From contig NW_003314330.1 in NCBI RefSeq assembly GCF_000143415.4, positions 62,001-126,000 of the forward strand: a stretch of DNA of 64,000 bases, written 5' to 3'. The notes beneath the pieces are model-generated. The model saw only the letters and a list, made by a program, of their open reading frames with translations, was not told where the DNA came from and searched no databases. Made by a program: the position numbers and the translations under genes. Origin of the DNA: Selaginella moellendorffii. Its lineage: Eukaryota > Streptophyta > Lycopodiopsida > Selaginellales > Selaginellaceae. This document shows, one piece after another, positions 60,507 through 64,000 of this stretch (its first letter is position 1; the number at the start of each line of letters is the position of its first letter).

Positions 60507-62466
60507 ATGCAGAGGACGATCGGCGCCATACCGACGAGGTCTCCTCAATCCATGGCGAGGCAGCGGCTTCCGGCAGCTAGATCGCGCGTTCTTGACAATG
60601 ATCTGGAGGTGGAGATCGACGAGGAGCACATTTTCGTCCTCAGCAAGGTAATCGCTCTCGATCTCGCAGCGTTTCTTGAAATTTTCCCTTCCGATCGATC
60701 CGACAGAGGCAAATGGCGAAGTATTCCGGGCGGGCGAGGCATCTCATCGCGACGAGCAGCACTGGCGCAGCCGGCAGCCGGAAATCCAAGCGGCAGCGGC
60801 TTGTTCTTCGCGATTTTCCTGGCGGAGCCCCGGCATTCGAAATGGCGGCATCTTTTTGCTACTCCGGTGGCCAGCTCGAGATCGCCCCATCCAATGTCGC
60901 CGTGCTCAGGGCTGCCGCGGATGAATTGGTGATGACCGAGGATATTTCGGCTGGAAATCTCGTGTCCAGGACCGAGGAGGCGCTCGGCGGCGTCGATTCC
61001 TGGCAGTGGCAGGATTTGGTAGCGGCGCTCAAGGGGTGTGACAGCGTCCTCCATATAGCCGAGAATCACCGGATCGTCCAACGGCTAGCATTTGCCACAG
61101 CAGGGAAAATCTCGTCCAGCATCGAGCTTCTTCACACCGCTGGGGAATCGCCCATGTCACCGGATCAAGAGCTCCGAGCGTCCACGAGCCTGTCTCCAAG
61201 AACTTGGTGGTTCACGGACGTTTGCGGGCTGTCCATGTATCTCATGGAAAGGGTCGTGCGAGCGCTCTTCACAGTCAACGTGGAGCATCGCTATATCTCC
61301 AGGTTCTTGCTCTACTACTTGAAAACGAGCTTGGCTTCGCTTGGGTATAGCTGGGTTTCGTCCAGGCACAGTGCTAGTAGTGCTACGGGTGAGAGTGAAG
61401 GTAAAGATGGTGGCAGCCGGGAAGATGGTCAGCAACTCCAGTGCGAAGTGATGGAAACAATTGTGAGCTTGCTGGGTCATCTAGAACCAGGATCGACGAC
61501 GTGCCGATCGCTGTTCGTGATCTATAGGATGGCCGTGGGGATAGAATCGAGCAAGCTGTGCCGGTCACAAATCGAGAGGATGATTGGTTTGCAGCTACAC
61601 AACGCCACCCTCGACAACCTTTTGCTACCGTCATCGACTTCCCCGAGGTCCGGAGGCCCGGTCTACGATGCTGATCCTGTGCTGCGGTTGCTCTGGTACT
61701 TCCTCAAGAGCTACGTTTCCGAGAATTCGTGCTCCATTGGGGAGGAAGCGCTGATCAAGCTGGGAACGCTGGTGGATATGTACCTGTCGGAAGTGGCGCC
61801 AGACCCGCATTTGCACCCGCAGAAGCTCCTCCGCCTCGCGAAAGTGCTACCGCCTTGGTCAAGGGTAACCGACGACAGACTCTACAGAGCGGTGGACATC
61901 TACCTGGAAGTAAGTGAAAAAGAAATGACCGAACGCTGATTCAATGCTCTTGGTTTGTTTTGTAGGCTCATCCGTTTATCAGAAACGCGGAAGCGCTGAG
62001 CCTGTGCAACGCGGTGAATTACCAGAAACTCTCCCCCAAGGCGTGCGCTCACATAGCACAGAACCCGCGGTTTCCTGCTCCCGTGGCCGTGCGTACGCTG
62101 TTGGCACAGAAGGAACTTCGCAAGCAAACAGTCTCGAGCCCCGTGAACAACAGTCCCAGCCAGGCCAAGAACATAGATCCGGGAAAGAGTCCAGGCAAAA
62201 GTCCAGGCAAGAGTCCACAGAAGATCGACCACCACCAAGAACGAGGAGGAGAAGAAGAAGAGGCGAGCAGGCTTCTTGACGCAGAGCAACAGCAGCAAGC
62301 TGGGCCGATCGACCCGAGTGTGTACCGCAGGGCTCTGATGCAAAACGAGGAGCTGCGATGGGGGCTGCGAGCCATGCAAACCAAAGTCACGAATCTGGAG
62401 AAGATGTGCAAGTCGATGCGATGCGAGGTGGTGGAATCAGTCCGGATGAAGGGGATGATCTGCTGA
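60507..62466 (+). CDS. BTB/NPH3-domain protein
   Basis: Three exons (60507-60647, 60707-61909, 61966-62466) join in phase 0 to give 614 residues. A short BTB-type N-terminus (DLEVEIDEEHIFVLSK, FSGR-like AKYSGRARHLI) is followed by the NPH3 domain beginning WWFTDVCGLSMYLMERVV and running through FVIYRMAVGIE and RLLWYFLKSYV, then HPFIRNAEALSLCNAVNYQK. The C-terminus has SPGK repeats and a coiled coil (NEELRWGLRAMQTKVTNLEK). NPH3 proteins are substrate adaptors for CUL3 ubiquitin ligases; members act in phototropin and auxin-transport signalling at the plasma membrane. The start is the first ATG in the frame. Its last 80 bp overlap the SAUR gene on the other strand. Confidence 0.88.
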
Positions 62467-62839
62467 CAAAGAAGCTGAGACAAATCGAGCCAAGGAGCTT
62501 AAGAGAAGGAAGGGAGGGAATGAATCTCGATCTTATCTGCGGGCTTTGGAGCTTGTAGCCGGCGGACGCCATAGCGTGCTCGAAGGAAGCTGGATCACAG
62601 GGAAAGAAGAGGCCACCGTGGTAGCTGAAATGGGAGGAGGAGGCGCTCTCCTCCATGGCCAGCAAATCCTGGAAGCGTTGATCGTTTAGGTAGATGACTG
62701 GGATCACGAAGCGCTTGCGATCTCGTCCAACGTACACTGCGAGGCTTCCTTTTGGGACCAGTTGTGGCGGCTGCTCTGGCGATGGTGCTCCACAAATAAG
62801 GTCCGCGAGGATTCCTCTCATCATCCATCTTCTAGACAT
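62387..62839 (-). CDS. SAUR-like auxin-responsive protein
   Basis: A single exon of 150 residues. The SAUR core is complete: VPKGSLAVYVGRDRKRFVIP, IYLNDQRFQDLL, a degenerate acidic/serine segment, then GGLFFPCDPASFEHAMA. SAUR proteins inhibit PP2C-D phosphatases and so activate plasma-membrane H+-ATPases during growth. The ATG at 62839 is chosen because the upstream extension lacks SAUR features. The ~50 residues after the core run into the convergent NPH3 gene. Confidence 0.85.
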   Translation of the reverse strand: MSRRWMMRGILADLICGAPSPEQPPQLVPKGSLAVYVGRDRKRFVIPVIYLNDQRFQDLLAMEESASSSHFSYHGGLFFPCDPASFEHAMASAGYKLQSPQIRSRFIPSLPSLKLLGSICLSFFVSRSSPSSGLIPPPRIASTCTSSPDS

Positions 62840-63201
62840 TCTCTCCTCTATTCGAACGAATCTCTCTCCGAGCAGGAATAATTTTTGTGGATTTTCTCTT
62901 GTTATATCCATGAGGGGATTTTGCAGGCCTGGACGAGACCGTCTATAAACTTTGTCGTTTGGTCGGACGCTTTTTGTACGGGAAAAACGTCTTTCTTTTT
63001 CCTTGATTTTCATGAAAAAAAAACAGGATTGTCGTTTGATCCAATGATAAATCGAATACACTATGACGTATGAACCGTTGGATCCTGCCTATCCAACGGC
63101 TCCTGGGAGATCAGCGCATCACGATCGTAGGAGTCGCACTGGAAGAGTTTCAAACGCCACCTGCACGGACAAACTGGTTGAAAGCTGAATTTATGGCGCA
63201 A

Positions 63202-64000
63202 TCATGTTACCAATTGTTTTGAGTCGGCCTCGAGTTGCGCGCTCGGCCTCGTGTCGAATGTGATCTTGATGCAAAGCTCGAAGTTCACGGAGAAAGTGCT
63301 GCGCCGACGAAACAGGAGAGAATTACGCAAGCCTGGGAAAGAAAAGAAGGAAAAGCTCGCTGGCTTACTTGGCTGAGAGCGTTGGGCATGTCAAGAGGCG
63401 AGGAAGAATCACGTAGATGGGTATTGCGACGCCTCGGCATACGTCTCCATCGGCTATCTGGTGGAAAATGCGATGCTTAGATGATAGTGTTTAGATTTTT
63501 TGGTTTTCGCTTACTTGTGTTGTTTGGATTTCGGTTCTCTCTGTTGAGCTCCTGTCCGAAACGAGGATGGATTCGACGCGAAAGAGTAGAACGTCGATGG
63601 ACAGCAGTGGAGTGTTCGAGTACTCGACTGTTAGTTCTCCGGTAAGAGGTTCAGAAACGAGGCACTGAGTCGCCACCTTGCCAGTGACCTTGAAACCACC
63701 TTCACCATCGACAGAAGAGTTTTTTTTAGCTGTATGCATGTAGTAGCTTACCTGAACGAATCGCAGGCAAGAGAAAGTGGTTTTGAGTGTCGTGAGTGAT
63801 GTAGAAGCTGACGGATTCCGGCCTTGAGAGAAGCCTCGCTGTTAGAGAAGATCGTCGGAAGAAAAGTAGATTAAGAGAAAGTTTTGTAGTCCCTACCTCG
63901 GTGTCCTTCAACAAAGAACTCAAAGTTTGCGGTGTAAGGCTTTTGTAGATAGCCTCGGACCACCTCTACAATCACTTGATACTGCCAGGGGAAGAGTTGA
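63202..64000 (-). CDS. VPS26C: VPS26C/DSCR3 retriever subunit, 3' part
   Basis: Five exons are visible on the minus strand and join in phase: from beyond 64000 to 63897, 63838-63752, 63699-63515, 63457-63369 and 63298-63202 (stop). The product matches the C-terminal two thirds of DSCR3/VPS26C: QYQVIVEVVRGYLQKP, VSFYITHDTQNHFLLP, GGFKVTGKVATQC, PLTGELTVEYS, LLFRVESILV, IADGDVCRGVAIPIYVILPR, LLTCPT and FSVNFELCIKITFDTRP. It is an arrestin-like subunit of the endosomal retriever recycling complex. Introns are 40-70 bp. The 5' end lies outside the window. Confidence 0.9.

Noticed and set aside
62839-63061. 74-residue N-terminal extension of the SAUR
   Set aside because: SAUR proteins are short and the extension is Lys/Arg/Phe-rich without domain features; the nearest suitable ATG is 62839.

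Overview
This window is nuclear DNA of a land plant. It holds spliced genes with short GT-AG introns (about 50-230 bp), pentatricopeptide-repeat (PPR) genes including a DYW-type editing factor, germin-like cupins, a plant A-type cytochrome P450, a SAUR, an NPH3 protein, and Ty1/copia and Ty3/gypsy LTR retrotransposons. The very short introns, the many PLS-type PPR copies and the protein flavour fit a lycophyte such as Selaginella. That assignment is inferred from family knowledge, not from a search.

Layout. 1-6.8 kb is a graveyard: a decayed Copia 3' end, a PPR pseudogene, an LRR pseudogene, a broken Copia element (2076-6513) and a P450 fragment. 8.3-9.9 kb is an intact two-exon P450, followed by a PPR pseudogene. 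11-14.1 kb holds scattered exon-like fragments (RAWUL-like, SAM-like, CCHC) beside a foldback MITE. 14.5-17.3 kb is AT-rich with no gene seen. 18-27.4 kb contains an inverted segmental duplication of the block VMA12 / germin-like / PPR, in which different members survive in each arm, plus a tRNA-Asp. 27.4-35 kb is the most gene-dense part: VMA12, a plastid-type membrane protein on a shared 97-bp promoter, a chloroplast-type DnaJ, a TMEM65-family gene and a DYW-type PPR.

35.1-44.6 kb consists of two related Gypsy elements. The first is internally deleted. The second keeps both 175-bp LTRs, carries a 1.1-kb nested insertion, and holds a 93-bp patch copied from the VMA12/germin intergenic region. 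45.4-46.7 kb is an intact non-coding miniature LTR element (TRIM) with internal tandem repeats and a 5-bp target duplication. 48-60.1 kb is a cluster built by repeated duplication: small secreted proteins with an endonuclease-like motif (two intact, two broken), two intact germin-like genes, decayed mitochondrial-carrier copies, promoter remnants and tRNA-Asp copies. 60.5-64 kb returns to ordinary genes: NPH3, an overlapping convergent SAUR, and a VPS26C/DSCR3 gene running off the right edge.

Co-operation between genes is limited, as is usual in a plant genome. The most coherent theme is the 49-60 kb cluster, where two families of small secreted proteins (cupins and putative nucleases) have been amplified together. 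The germin-like genes have TATA boxes at similar positions and near-identical promoters, so coordinated expression is plausible.
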